Source of the DNA: Gordoniibacillus kamchatkensis
GTDB lineage: Bacteria; Bacillota; Bacilli; Paenibacillales; NBRC-103111
Length of the DNA stretch: 58,186 bases
NCBI RefSeq assembly: GCF_000829455.1
Contig: NZ_JXAK01000048.1
Span: 1-58,186 of the forward strand
Direction: 5' to 3'
Shown here in pieces: positions 17,391-27,510 of this stretch. Position 1 is the stretch's first letter; the number at the start of each line of letters is the position of its first letter. Below the pieces are notes generated by a model. It did not search any database and was not told the origin of the DNA. It was given only the letters and a program-made list of their open reading frames with translations. The position numbers and the translations under genes were made by a program.

Positions 17391-17843
17391 TTACGGCTTC
17401 ATGATCATAAAGATGAAGAGCAATACGCCGAGCGTCGAAGCGCAGTAATACAGGCTGCTCACTTTGCCAAGCAGGCTGCGCTGCTGAGGCGGAATCTCCT
17501 GCGCCCGTTCGTTGGCCGGATCGAACACCCAGCCCGCCAGCTTTTTCTGATTCGGCGTTATGATGCCGATCACAATAACCTGGATCAGCACGTACAAAAT
17601 CAACGACCCGTACAGCCACAGCTGCGCGAATGAACCGTAATTCCCAACCCAGATCAAAATCAACCCGGACAAAACGGCGATGCTCCCGCCAATCTTCGGG
17701 AAAGCTTCCAGCCGTTTGCCGATGCGCAGCGAGGCCCGCAGATCGTGCAAGCTTTGCTTGCGCCGCAGCAGCACGTGCCCGAAGAACGTCGGCCCAACCC
17801 CGATGATCGACGACAGCACATGAAGTAAAATCAACCATTTCAT
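17391..17843 (-). CDS. DUF2269-type integral membrane protein
   Basis: 150 residues with four predicted membrane helices (WLILLHVLSSIIGVGPTFFG; IGGSIAVLSGLILIWVG; LWLYGSLILYVLIQVIVIGII; VSSLYYCASTLGVLLFIFMI). The N-terminal helix with a conserved His and a Gly-rich turn resembles DUF2269 proteins. Function is unknown. Start at 17843 after GAGCG; it is upstream of leuB by about 100 bases on the same strand but no functional link is evident. Confidence 0.75.
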   Translation of the reverse strand: MKWLILLHVLSSIIGVGPTFFGHVLLRRKQSLHDLRASLRIGKRLEAFPKIGGSIAVLSGLILIWVGNYGSFAQLWLYGSLILYVLIQVIVIGIITPNQKKLAGWVFDPANERAQEIPPQQRSLLGKVSSLYYCASTLGVLLFIFMIMKP

Positions 17844-18020
17844 GCTTTCTACGCTCCTTCATCCCCAATAAGTTTTTAGTTCACAAGTCCTAATGTAGCA
17901 ACAAGAGGAACAAAATAGAAGATGTTTTTTTGTATGGCTCGTCCGATTTTATATGCTTTATGCGACAAATGGCAAAAGCGCCTTCGTTCCTTGCCCAGCC
18001 GAACGCGAAATTGCTCCCGA

Positions 18021-18530
18021 CTATTTCGGTTGGGGCGGAACAAGCTTGTCTTCATTTCGGTAGTCCCGAAAAAACCATGTTTGGTACCCGTCGACTTTGG
18101 ATCGCGCTTCCTCGCTTGAGACGTCGCTTGTTTTATAGTAGGAGGACTCATATGAACAATCCGGCGCGCGTTGATCGGGAAAACGGAAACTGATGGACAG
18201 AGAGGGGTAAATCCGTTCTGCCTTGACATATTTTTTGAAAAATTGGTCCTCGATAACTTGCGTCTGAAAGGAAGAGCTGAGAACGGTTTCTTTAGTTTGA
18301 TAAAAAATGTCCAGCCTATCCGCTTCCTCTATAGGGCCATTCATCCAGTACGTGAGCACCAGCTTAGAAGGCGAGAACTTGGTGTCAAGCTCGCGGATTT
18401 GATTATGGCGTGTTTTCATGGTTTTGCCCAACTGCTCCAACACCGGTGCATGAACTTTCGTATACGTGGTACAGCCGTTTAAGCAAACCAACATGACGAC
18501 AATTAGCGTCCAAACGGAACGATTCTTCAT
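18021..18530 (-). CDS. Putative lipoprotein of unknown function
   Basis: 169 residues. A signal with VVMLVCLNGC predicts lipidation at Cys20. The mature part has no motif I recognise; it is polar with many Tyr and Ser (CSYESSYYKTSD) and ends PPQPK. Base composition is clearly lower in GC than neighbours, as in the next gene, suggesting that this pair arrived by transfer. It lies 16 bases after the stop of the P1 peptidase gene and is probably cotranscribed with it. Confidence 0.7.
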   Translation of the reverse strand: MKNRSVWTLIVVMLVCLNGCTTYTKVHAPVLEQLGKTMKTRHNQIRELDTKFSPSKLVLTYWMNGPIEEADRLDIFYQTKETVLSSSFQTQVIEDQFFKKYVKAERIYPSLSISFRFPDQRAPDCSYESSYYKTSDVSSEEARSKVDGYQTWFFRDYRNEDKLVPPQPK

Positions 18531-18546
18531 GATGATTCATACCCGT

Positions 18547-19503
18547 TCAGTTTGCTTCGGGTACGCTGTTAAGCACAGCGTCCCATGCAATATCTGATGC
18601 AATGAGGCCGAGGTTGTTTATATCCAAATTCTGATTTTCTACTTCATTTGTGCTCGCCATAAATAAAACATCGCCGTCAAACAAAGTATGGAAAGGATAA
18701 ATGGCGCGAGCCATCGATGTATGAATCTGTTTGGAAAGCTGCCGCAGCGCACCTGCCGGCAATTTTTGATTGGTGACAACAAGAGTCAATGTTGTGTTAC
18801 CGGCGGTTTTATCTGCAATGATTTGCTCCACGTTCAAATATCGCGCATTTTTTTCCTCATGGAAGAATCCTCTTACGTACTCGCCTCTCCGGTTCATAAT
18901 CCCGCCCAATGCATTCACGATGGTGAAGACGGCAATTTTGGTTTGTCCGATCTGCCTGAATGCGCCTCCTTGTCCCGCGCTTTCCCATTGGTTAAATCCC
19001 TTTCCAACGGTTGCCGCACGCCCTGCTCCGCAAGCGCCGCAAGGAAATTCATTCTCGACAGCGCTTCGAAACGCCGCCCTGCCCAACGCCTTATCCGGAT
19101 AAATGGAATTGTTTCTTGCCACAAAATCATAAATTGTCGCTCCGACTACTTTTGGCATCCATTGGGTTGTATAATGATTCAATCGCAATAGTTCTGCGGT
19201 CACACCGGTTACTGCTTCCAAACCGTGCACCGAACCGCCAGTAAAACATACAGCGTCCAGTATGCGTTCCCCAGCGGAAAGATTGTGATTATCCGTAGTG
19301 AATGTTGAAGGGGATCCCCCGCGTATATCAACGCCAGCCACCGCCTCGTTTGGAAAGTAAAATACCGTGCAGCCCGTCGGACCTTCCGAATACTCTGCTA
19401 CACCTATTTTCAAAGAGGGGAACTCAAAATTCAATTTTTTGTGGTTTAATGCCGGATGATTTGGCTTAAGATTAACAGTGTCATTGGATATCATTTCATT
19501 CAT
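18547..19503 (-). CDS. P1 family peptidase (DmpA/S58-like)
   Basis: 318 residues. This resembles aminopeptidase/amidase proteins that activate themselves by internal cleavage. Visible features: GVDIRGGSPSTFTTD near the N-terminus, the conserved GGSVHGLEAVTGV, CGACGAGRAATVGKG, and AGNTTLTLVVTN, where the nucleophile (here a Thr) at the new N-terminus after self-cleavage is expected. Substrate unknown. The ATG at 19503 is chosen because GGGAGGG lies six bases before it. Lower GC than the surrounding ilv-leu genes suggests insertion between leuA and leuB. Confidence 0.83.
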   Translation of the reverse strand: MNEMISNDTVNLKPNHPALNHKKLNFEFPSLKIGVAEYSEGPTGCTVFYFPNEAVAGVDIRGGSPSTFTTDNHNLSAGERILDAVCFTGGSVHGLEAVTGVTAELLRLNHYTTQWMPKVVGATIYDFVARNNSIYPDKALGRAAFRSAVENEFPCGACGAGRAATVGKGFNQWESAGQGGAFRQIGQTKIAVFTIVNALGGIMNRRGEYVRGFFHEEKNARYLNVEQIIADKTAGNTTLTLVVTNQKLPAGALRQLSKQIHTSMARAIYPFHTLFDGDVLFMASTNEVENQNLDINNLGLIASDIAWDAVLNSVPEAN

Positions 19504-19764
19504 TGTAATCCCTCCCATAGGGAATATATGTTTCTATTATTATAGATCATCGCCTCCTCTGTGGATATAATTCCTTTTTATGATAACTGTCCGGTTCGCC
19601 AGCTATCCAATTGTCGGAACATGCAAAGCAACCGGCCTACCACCGCATGGAGACGGCCGCGCCCCCTGTATCGCCGTCCGTCCCCCGCTGCAGCCGAGCG
19701 CATTTGCCGCAGCAGAGTCAGCCAAGCACACAGACCGCCAACGCCCCCCCAACGCCACAAAAAA

Positions 19765-19804
19765 AAGCGGACCTTCAAGTCTCCGTCGACCTGAAAGTCC
19801 GCTT
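19765..19804 (-). terminator. Terminator after the aminotransferase
   Basis: On the minus strand AAGCGGAC.TTCAGGTC pairs with GAC.TTGAAGGTCCGCTT, followed by a run of T. It closes the ilvB-to-aminotransferase transcript. The remaining bases between here and 19503 hold nothing I can recognise beyond a weak TATAAT before the P1 peptidase. Confidence 0.88.
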
Positions 19805-19831
19805 ATACTCATGCGCCCGGCGCAACAGCCC

Positions 19832-21040
19832 TTAAATTGCCGCCGCGCGCACCGCCCGATACTTTTCCACCGCTGCCGCCAGCCGGTTCATGCCGACGCG
19901 CATCGTGTCCGCATCGGAGTGCGTGTAATTCATCCGCATCGTGTTGTACGCCGGATCGCCCGCATAGAAGCTGGAGCCGGGCACGAACGCCACGCCTTCC
20001 TCGACTGCCAGCCGCAGCAAATCTTCGGCTTTGACGCCTTGCGGCAGCTCCACCCAGAAAAACATGCCGCCCTTCGGCTCGAGCCACGACACGCCTTCCC
20101 AGCCCTGTTCGCGCAGCAGGCTCGCCATCAGCTTCATGCGCTGCTTGTAGTCGCTGCGGATGACATCAATGTGCGCATCGATATCAAAATGTTCCAGCAG
20201 CTGATACAACGTCATCTGGTCCATCGTGCTCGAGTGCAAATCGGCCGCCTGCTTCGCTTTCGCCATATTGCGGATCACTTCGCTGTCGCCGATCGCCCAG
20301 CCGGTGCGCAGCCCAGGAGCGACGATTTTGGAAAACGTGCTCGTGTACACGACCGGATTGCCCTTCGCCTCGCCGTACAGCGAAAAAATCGAGGCGTAGC
20401 GCTCTCCTTCTTCAAACTGCAGCTCGCCGTAAGGATCGTCCTCGAGAATGAGCACGTTCGCGCGCAAACACTGCTCCAGCAGCCCCTTCCGCCGTTCCAG
20501 GCTCCACACTTTGCCGGCGGGGTTGGAGAACGTCGGCGTGACATACACCATTTTCGGGGCGTGTTGCGCGATTTTGGCCGCGAGGTCGTCCAGGTTCATC
20601 CCGTCATGGTCGCTTTCGACCGAGACGATGCGCGCGCCGCGCGCCTGGAATACCTGCAGCGCGGCAAGATACGTCGGCCGCTCGACGAGAATGACTTCAC
20701 CCGGATCGATGTAAATGCGCGACAGCAGATCAATGGCTTGCTGCGAGCCGGTCGTCAAAATCATCTCCTCCGGCTTCACGCGCATCCCTTTGCGCGCCAT
20801 CCGCCCGGAAAGCGATTCGCGCAGCGGCAAATAGCCTTCCGTCAAGCCGTACTGCAGCGCCGAGCAGCCTTGCGCCAAGACGCGCTCCACCGCTTCGCCG
20901 ACAGCTTGCATCGGAAAATGCTCCTCCGCCGGAAGACCTCCGGCGAACGAGATGATCGATTTGCCCTGCGTCAGCTTGAGAATGTCGCGCACCGCCGACG
21001 ATTGAAACCCTTCGAGCGATTGAGAAAAACGATAGTCCAT
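19832..21040 (-). CDS. PLP-dependent class I/II aminotransferase
   Basis: 402 residues, fold type I. Motifs: FAGGLPAEEHFP, LQYGLTEGYLPLRE, TTGSQQAIDLLSR, VTPTFSNPAGKVW (Asn contacting PLP), EDDPYGELQF (Asp/Tyr) and TSTFSKIVAPGLRTGW with the Schiff-base Lys, then MRMNYTHSDAD (Arg for substrate carboxylate). It resembles 2-aminoadipate/LysN-type and valine-type aminotransferases. Its place 31 bases after leuA in the ilv-leu cluster suggests a branched-chain amino acid role, but that is inference. Start ATG at 21040. A terminator follows. Confidence 0.88.
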   Translation of the reverse strand: MDYRFSQSLEGFQSSAVRDILKLTQGKSIISFAGGLPAEEHFPMQAVGEAVERVLAQGCSALQYGLTEGYLPLRESLSGRMARKGMRVKPEEMILTTGSQQAIDLLSRIYIDPGEVILVERPTYLAALQVFQARGARIVSVESDHDGMNLDDLAAKIAQHAPKMVYVTPTFSNPAGKVWSLERRKGLLEQCLRANVLILEDDPYGELQFEEGERYASIFSLYGEAKGNPVVYTSTFSKIVAPGLRTGWAIGDSEVIRNMAKAKQAADLHSSTMDQMTLYQLLEHFDIDAHIDVIRSDYKQRMKLMASLLREQGWEGVSWLEPKGGMFFWVELPQGVKAEDLLRLAVEEGVAFVPGSSFYAGDPAYNTMRMNYTHSDADTMRVGMNRLAAAVEKYRAVRAAAI

Positions 21041-21070
21041 ATAGCGATACCTCCATTCCCGACTGCTGTT

Positions 21071-22617
21071 TTAGATAAGCGTCACATTGCTGCGGCTCGC
21101 GCTCGGCAGCTTGCGCTTCTCGATCAGGCGGTTGATTGCATCCAAATAGGCTTTAGCGCTGGCTTCCAATACGTCAGTGCTGACGCCCCGGCCGGACACG
21201 GTCATTTCGTTTTGCTTCAGAACTACGTGCACCTCTCCGAGCGCATCTTTCCAATGCGTTACGGATTTGACCGAGTAATCCTCCAGCTCCGCTTCTTCTT
21301 TCGTCACTTTGTCGATCGCTTTATAAATCGCATCCACGGACCCGTTGCCGTCCGCCGCTTCCTCGACCACGCTCCTTCCGCAGTCTTGATCCGCACGACG
21401 GCTCCCGGCTGCGGATTGTCGCCATAGACCAAGCGAAGCGATTCAAGCGCAAAAATTTCCGGAGTGCCGATCATTTTTTCTTCGACGAGCGTGCGGATGT
21501 CCTCATCCAGCACTTGTTTTTTCTTGTCTGCCAAATCCTTGAACTTGGCAAATGCGCTATTGAGCTGCTCTTCGTTCAACTCGTAGCCGAGATCGATCAG
21601 CTTCTCGCGGAACGCGTGGCGGCCGGAATGCTTGCCGAGCACGAGCTTGCTTTCCTTCAGGCCGATCGTCTCCGGAGACATGATTTCGTATGTCGTTTTC
21701 TCCTTCAGCATGCCGTCCTGGTGAATGCCGGACTCGTGAGCGAACGCGTTCGCGCCGACAATCGCCTTGTTGCCCGGCACGACCATGCCCGTCAGCTTGC
21801 TCACAAGACGGCTCGTGCGGGCGATCTCGGACAGGCGCAGCGTCGTTTTCGCCTGATAAAACTCCTGCCGCGTCTCCAGCGCCATCGCCACTTCCTCCAG
21901 CGACGTGTTGCCGGCGCGCTCGCCGATACCGTTGATCGTACCCTCCACTTGATCGGCGCCGTTCAAAATAGCCGCCAGCGCGTTCGCCGTCGCCATCCCG
22001 AGGTCGTCGTGGCAGTGCGCGGACAGCTGAATTTTCTCGATGCCCGGCACTTTCTCCCGAAGCGTCTTGAAAATGTTGCCGAACTCCGAAGGCGTCATAT
22101 ATCCGACCGTATCCGGGATGTTGACGACCGTCGCGCCGGCGCGAATGGCCATCTCCGTCACCTCGCACAGGAAGTCGAGCTCGGTGCGGCCCGCATCTTC
22201 CGGCGAAAACTCGATTTTGCTAAAATATTTCTTCGCATAGCGGATCGCCGCTTCCGCCGTTTCCAGTACCTGCTCCTTCGACATCCGGAGCTTATGCTCG
22301 CGATGGATCGGCGAGGTGGCAAGAAATACGTGAATAGCGGGATCCTGCGCGTTCTTCAGCGCTTCATGAACCGCGTCGATGTCTTTTTCGCGCGAACGAG
22401 CCAGACCGATGACGCTCGAGTTCCGCACCGCTTCGGCAACTGCGCGCACACCGGCCAAATCTCCCGGCGACGCCGCCGGGAATCCGGCCTCGATCCGGTC
22501 GATGCCGAGCTTCTCCAGCTGCAGCGCAATCTCGACCTTCTCCTGCATGTTGAGGTTAACCCCCGGCGACTGTTCCCCGTCCCTCAGCGTCGTATCAAAG
22601 ATGTAAATTTTTCTCAC
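21071..22617 (-). CDS. leuA: 2-isopropylmalate synthase, frame broken near the C-terminus
   Basis: About 515 residues when joined across one break near 21380. It condenses 2-oxoisovalerate with acetyl-CoA, the first leucine step. The N-terminal HMGL-like barrel has [44 protein letters not shown] (metal His pair) and [15 protein letters not shown]. The C-terminal allosteric domain continues in another frame as [20 protein letters not shown]; restoring one G in the GCGTGGTC stretch repairs it. The break separates the regulatory domain from catalysis, so if real it would remove leucine feedback. Preceded by a long palindromic element between it and ilvC. Confidence 0.92.
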
Positions 22618-22657
22618 TGCTACTACCTCCTATTGTCAAATGACCTTGACCGTTCAC

Positions 22658-22815
22658 CCTTCCGAGCGCGGAGCGGAAGATGGAATATGGGCCGAAGAGT
22701 TCACGCACCGCCTTTGAACATCGTGTTCCCTCCTGCAATGAAGTTCAGGGAACACGATTTCAAGAGCGGCCGGAGGCCCATATTCCAATCCGCAGCGGAG
22801 CTGCTACTCGGAAGG
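22658..22815. repeat. Long palindromic intergenic element, copy B, inside the ilv-leu operon
   Basis: Nested inverted repeat of about 158 bases. Outer arms CCTTCCGAG (22658-22666) and CTCGGAAGG (22807-22815); middle arms TGGAATATGGGCC (22681-22693) and GGCCCATATTCCA (22775-22787), both perfect; inner arms CGTGTTCCCT (22722-22731) and AGGGAACACG (22747-22756). It fills most of the ilvC-leuA gap, so the mRNA would carry a large hairpin. The core words match copy A and copy C. Confidence 0.88.
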
Positions 22816-22850
22816 TATGTTTACCGGTTCAAGGTCATTACGACAATTTC

Positions 22851-23852
<1,002 letters not shown>

Positions 23853-23873
23853 TCATATTTGTATGGTTTGTCT

Positions 23874-23951
23874 CCCCTTGAGCGGTGGTTTCTAACGGTT
23901 TAATCATTTTAAGCACTAAAGGATAAGCCGCTGAAAGCCCCGCTCAAGGGG
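23874..23951. repeat. Inverted repeat in the ilvN-ilvC gap
   Basis: Perfect 12-base arms CCCCTTGAGCGG (23874-23885) and CCGCTCAAGGGG (23940-23951) about 54 bases apart. It occupies most of the ilvN-ilvC spacer; it could affect mRNA processing or partly end transcription. No T run follows on the minus strand. Confidence 0.7.
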
Positions 23952-23979
23952 CCTTCCTTGCCTCGCGCTGAAGTTGCGT

Positions 23980-24468
23980 TTACTTTGCGGCGCCGCGCGT
24001 CATCGCCGTCACGCCCGTGCGGGACATTTCCCTGATGCCGTACGGGCGGAGCAGCTCGACCATCGCGTCGATTTTCTCCGAGCCGCCGACGACCTGGACG
24101 ATCAGCGAGTTCGGACCGATGTCCACGACCGCGGAGCGGAACGTTTCGACGATGCCGAGAATTTCCGGCCGCACGCCCGGCTCGGCGTTAACCTTAATGA
24201 GCGCCAGCTCGCGCTCGACCATCGGGCTTACGCTAAGATCGACGACTTTGATGACGTCGATAAGCTTGTAAAGCTGCTTCTGCACCTGCTCGAGGGTATT
24301 GTCGTCGCCGGTCGTGACGATGACCATGCGGGACAGACCGGTTTCCTCGGATTCGCCGACGGTGATGCTCTCGATGTTGAAGCCGCGGCGGCCGAACAGG
24401 CCGGACACCCGCTGCAGCACGCCGGGCTGGTTGTTGACGAGAACGGAGATCGTATGTTTATGGATCAT
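23980..24468 (-). CDS. ilvN: Acetolactate synthase small (regulatory) subunit
   Basis: 162 residues, standard length. The N-terminal ACT domain (HTISVLVNNQPGVLQRVSGLFGRRGFNIESITVG) binds valine and mediates feedback; the C-terminal ALS_ss domain follows (GVRPEILGIVETFRSAVVDIG). Its ATG overlaps the ilvB stop in a TAATG junction, so the two subunits are translationally coupled. Confidence 0.96.
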   Translation of the reverse strand: MIHKHTISVLVNNQPGVLQRVSGLFGRRGFNIESITVGESEETGLSRMVIVTTGDDNTLEQVQKQLYKLIDVIKVVDLSVSPMVERELALIKVNAEPGVRPEILGIVETFRSAVVDIGPNSLIVQVVGGSEKIDAMVELLRPYGIREMSRTGVTAMTRGAAK

Positions 24469-26213
24469 TAGTTTTCATCCCCCATGAGCATGTCGCTGAT
24501 CGTGTTGCCCTGCGTGACCATCGGGTACACGTTCTCGTGCTTGCGGACGACGAATTCGACGACGACCGGACCAGGCGTATCGAGCGCTTCCTGCCAAGCT
24601 TTGCGGGCCTCTTCCTTGTTCGTGGCGCGCAAGCCTTTGACGCCGTAAGCTTCCGCCAGCTTCACGAAATCCGGCGATCCCGCCAGATCGATGTGGCTGT
24701 AGCGGTTGTCGTAAATGATTTCCTGCCATTGCCGCACCATGCCGAGCACCTGGTTGTTGATGATGACGACTTTGACCGGAATGTTGTTGATCGCGCAAAT
24801 GGCGAGCTCTTGCGCGCACATTTGCATGCCGCCGTCGCCGTTGATCGAGACGACGAGCTTATCCGGATTGCCCATTTGCGCGCCGATGGAGGACGGGAAG
24901 CCGAAGCCCATCGTGCCGAGGCCGCCGGAGCTGACGAACGAGCGCGGATGCTTGAACTTGTAAAATTGCGCTGCCCACATCTGGTGCTGGCCGACGTCCG
25001 TCGTCACGATCGCTTCGCCCTTCGTCGTCTCGCTGATCATTTCGATGACGAATTGCGGCTTCAGCTCGGTGTCGGAATCTTCGTATTTCAGCGGGAAGTT
25101 CGTCTTGTTCGCTTGAATTTCCGCGATCCAAGCCGCCGACTTGGCCGGCGTCGCTTTCGTATTCGCGTAGGCGAGCACCGCTTTCACGTCCCCGACGACC
25201 GGAATGTCGGTTTTGACGTTTTTGCCGATTTCGGCAGGGTCGATATCGATGTGGGCGATCTTCTTCGCCTTCGGCGCAAAGCCGTCCAGCTTCATTGTCA
25301 CGCGGTCGTCGAAGCGGGCTCCGATCGAAATGAGCAGGTCGGCGTTCTGAATCGCCATGTTCGCCGTGTACGTGCCGTGCATGCCCGGCATGCCCATCCA
25401 CAGCTCGTGGCCGCTCGGGAAGCCGCCGAGGCCGAGCAGCGTCGTCGTGATCGGAATGCGCGTCTTCGTGACGAACTCGACCAGCTCCGGAGCCGCATCG
25501 GCGTAAACGACGCCGCCGCCGGCGATGATGACCGGACGCTCCGCTTCTTCGATCGCTTTGAGCAGCTTGTCGACCTGCAGCTTGTTCGGCTGCACGGTCG
25601 GGTTGTAGCCGCGCAGCTCGACGGTTTCGACCGGTTTGAAAATCGTCTTCTGGTTGGAGACGTCCTTCGGAATATCGATCAGAACCGGCCCTTTGCGGCC
25701 CGTGCTGGCGATATGGAACGCCTCGTGCACGATGCGCGGCAAGTCGTTTACGTCACGCACCATGTAGCTGTGCTTGGTGATCGGCATCGTGATGCCGACG
25801 ATGTCCGCTTCCTGGAACGCGTCCGTGCCGATAGCCGACGAAGCGACGTTGCCGGTAATGACGACGAGCGGGACCGAGTCCATATAAGCGGTGGCAATGC
25901 CGGTTACGAGGTTCGTCGCTCCCGGGCCGGACGTCGCGATGGCTACGCCCACTTTGCCGGTGGAGCGCGCATAACCGTCTGCGGCGTGAATCGCGCCTTG
26001 CTCGTGGCGGGTCAGCAGGTGATTGAAATCGGAGAAGCCGTACATCGCGTCGTAAATATAAAGCACCGCGCCGCCCGGATACCCGAAGACGCAATCGACG
26101 CCCTCCAGAAGCAAGGAGCGAAGCAATATTTCCGATCCGTTGATCAGATCAGGCTGTTTCCATTTCTCCATCAGTTCCTGTTTGGATCTTTTCGATGCAA
26201 GCTGAACGTTCAT
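24468..26213 (-). CDS. ilvB: Acetolactate synthase large subunit
   Basis: 581 residues. This ThDP- and FAD-dependent enzyme makes acetolactate or acetohydroxybutyrate, the first common step to Val, Leu and Ile. Motifs: [30 protein letters not shown] (catalytic Glu region), [18 protein letters not shown], and the ThDP site [12 protein letters not shown]...[13 protein letters not shown]. The ATG at 26213 has GGAGGAAATTCGA before it. A T-box leader lies upstream, so the operon should respond to a branched-chain tRNA. Confidence 0.97.
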   Translation of the reverse strand: MNVQLASKRSKQELMEKWKQPDLINGSEILLRSLLLEGVDCVFGYPGGAVLYIYDAMYGFSDFNHLLTRHEQGAIHAADGYARSTGKVGVAIATSGPGATNLVTGIATAYMDSVPLVVITGNVASSAIGTDAFQEADIVGITMPITKHSYMVRDVNDLPRIVHEAFHIASTGRKGPVLIDIPKDVSNQKTIFKPVETVELRGYNPTVQPNKLQVDKLLKAIEEAERPVIIAGGGVVYADAAPELVEFVTKTRIPITTTLLGLGGFPSGHELWMGMPGMHGTYTANMAIQNADLLISIGARFDDRVTMKLDGFAPKAKKIAHIDIDPAEIGKNVKTDIPVVGDVKAVLAYANTKATPAKSAAWIAEIQANKTNFPLKYEDSDTELKPQFVIEMISETTKGEAIVTTDVGQHQMWAAQFYKFKHPRSFVSSGGLGTMGFGFPSSIGAQMGNPDKLVVSINGDGGMQMCAQELAICAINNIPVKVVIINNQVLGMVRQWQEIIYDNRYSHIDLAGSPDFVKLAEAYGVKGLRATNKEEARKAWQEALDTPGPVVVEFVVRKHENVYPMVTQGNTISDMLMGDEN

Positions 26214-26434
26214 TCGAATTTCCTCCCTTCATCTGTTGCGGCGGTGCGACCGGCACATGTGTCCATGACAGCTAAGGATAGTCGGCTTGCGCCGTCCTTT
26301 CGGACGAGCTCGTTTACCGGCGTTAAGCTGGCTGTGAGACAGTAAGCGCGTTGTTCACCATTACTCCTGCAGCTTAACGCCCCGTTAACGGAATCGGCCA
26401 AGTAAAGGTGCAGCATATACTTTCCGATATAGCC

Positions 26435-26770
26435 AAAAAACCCCTTTCGTCCCAGACGTTCGGAATGAACATCTGAAGGGACGAAAGGGGTTAACTCTTC
26501 CGTGGTACCACCCGGGTTTACTGCATGCCTTACGGCAGCAGCCTCATCAGGTCTCGCGAAGCGAAGCGCTTCTGCAGAAACCCTGGCGTTCGTAACGTGC
26601 GCCAATCCGGTTTTCCCTACTAGCCCGGGGTTCGAACCTTGCTGCGCCGGCTTTTCAGGAAAACAGCTCCGAGGTGAGCTCGTCGTTAAGGGATTATGGC
26701 CGTGGTTTCAGCTGATCCACTAGCTCTCTGGTGCATAAGGGCCCTTAACACTTCGTCCTCATCATAGCCG
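26435..26770 (-). promoter_or_regulatory. T-box leader of the ilv-leu operon
   Basis: On the minus strand a Stem I region with paired GTTAAGGG (26749-26742) and CCCTTAAC (26692-26685) and an AGAGAGC motif leads to the T-box core GGGTGGTACCACGG (about 26514-26501). A terminator hairpin CCCCTTTCGTCCC...GGGACGAAAGGGG (26490-26441) with a TTTTTT run follows. Uncharged tRNA should stabilise the antiterminator. An AUC (Ile) triplet lies in the likely specifier area (26694-26692), but I assign it only tentatively. Confidence 0.93.
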
Positions 26771-26875
26771 TTATCGATCATACTTAAGTTTTATGATTTA
26801 GTAGTTATTATATGCATCGCTTTTCCAATAGTCAAGACCATTTGCGAAAATCGGACTGCCCGGGCTGCACGGCGA

Positions 26876-26905
26876 TTGCGGGAGGCGCGAGGGGTGTGGT
26901 ATGAT
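26876..26905 (+). promoter_or_regulatory. Candidate promoter of the antisense RNA
   Basis: TTGCGG at 26876-26881 and TATGAT at 26900-26905 are 18 bases apart, and TGG directly before TATGAT gives an extended -10. It points into the structured region facing the holin-like toxin gene. Confidence 0.55.
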
Positions 26906-26910
26906 GAGGG

Positions 26911-27075
26911 TAACATTTTGCCGATACTTGTAGCAGACCGCAGGTGCTGCGAACATCTGCGGTCCGGCTGCAATAGCCGCTTGAAGAGCGGATGGCGATC
27001 ACAGTCTAGTAACGAAATAGACCGGGACCTTGGCTAGAGGAGCGGTCTATTTTCGTTTCCGGGAAAAGAGCGCGA
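26911..27075 (+). ncRNA. Candidate antisense antitoxin RNA
   Basis: The transcript expected from the promoter at 26876-26905 has a stem GACCGCAG/CTGCGGTC (about 26937-26964) and ends in a long hairpin AACGAAA.TAGACC...GCGGTCTATTTTCGTT (about 27011-27057) that works as a terminator. The tail overlaps the 3' end of the toxin ORF on the other strand, the arrangement of type I systems such as txpA/ratA. RNA existence is inferred. Confidence 0.5.
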
Positions 27076-27166
27076 CGACGATGTTCAGCACAAGCGTCAG
27101 CAGCGCGATAAGCAGCGTACCGAAGCCGATCATGATCGTCAGCGTATCTTTCGCATCCACGGGCAT
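27047..27166 (-). CDS. Holin-like small membrane toxin (type I TA)
   Basis: 39 residues from the ATG at 27166: MPVDAKDT, then a single hydrophobic helix (LTIMIGFGTLLIALLTLVLNIVVALF), then a basic tail SRKRK. The LTIMIGFGTLLIALLTLV pattern matches the putative holin-like toxin family related to TxpA/BsrG, which damage the membrane when their antisense RNA is lost. The longer reading to 27232 is not supported. A GGAGGTGATGCCC site precedes the ATG. No protein antitoxin is nearby. Confidence 0.75.
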   Translation of the reverse strand: MPVDAKDTLTIMIGFGTLLIALLTLVLNIVVALFSRKRK

Positions 27167-27337
27167 CACCTCCTTCCGAAAGCTCCGCATAAGCGAAACT
27201 TCGTCATGAGGATCGCCAAGAACGCCCAGCAACCTTCTATCGCAATTCTATTATACCATCATATGGGATTATATCAACAAAAAGCGAACATTTGTTCCTT
27301 AATTGCGTTTGTTTAAGCACCGGCGCGGGAAGGAGAA

Positions 27338-27510
27338 CCGATCATAACGGAACGTTGTTCCGTTATGATCGGCATTTCCCGGCATTTCCCAGAATTAGCG
27401 GAACGGCGTTCCGTTACTTGCCTGCCCCATCGCGAAAAATGAGCTTGGTTACGTTTTTTTTCGCTGCGATCTTCCCATTTTTGCAAAATAGCGGAATACA
27501 GTTCCTCTAT
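27338..27510. repeat. GTTCCGTTA-type palindromic repeat cluster 1
   Basis: A perfect palindrome CCGATCATAACGGAAC-gtt-GTTCCGTTATGATCGG (27338-27372), then TTTCCCGGCATTTCCCAGAAT, then AGCGGAAC-ggc-GTTCCGTT (27397-27415), and a decayed TAGCGGAAtacaGTTCCTCTA near 27490. The unit from GTTCCGTTA to AGCGGAACGG matches the reverse complement of 51747-51794. No convincing gene fills 27240-27740. Confidence 0.8.

Noticed and set aside
27047-27232. Longer 61-residue form of the toxin gene
   Set aside because: The family is about 33-40 residues and the ATG at 27166 has the ribosome site.
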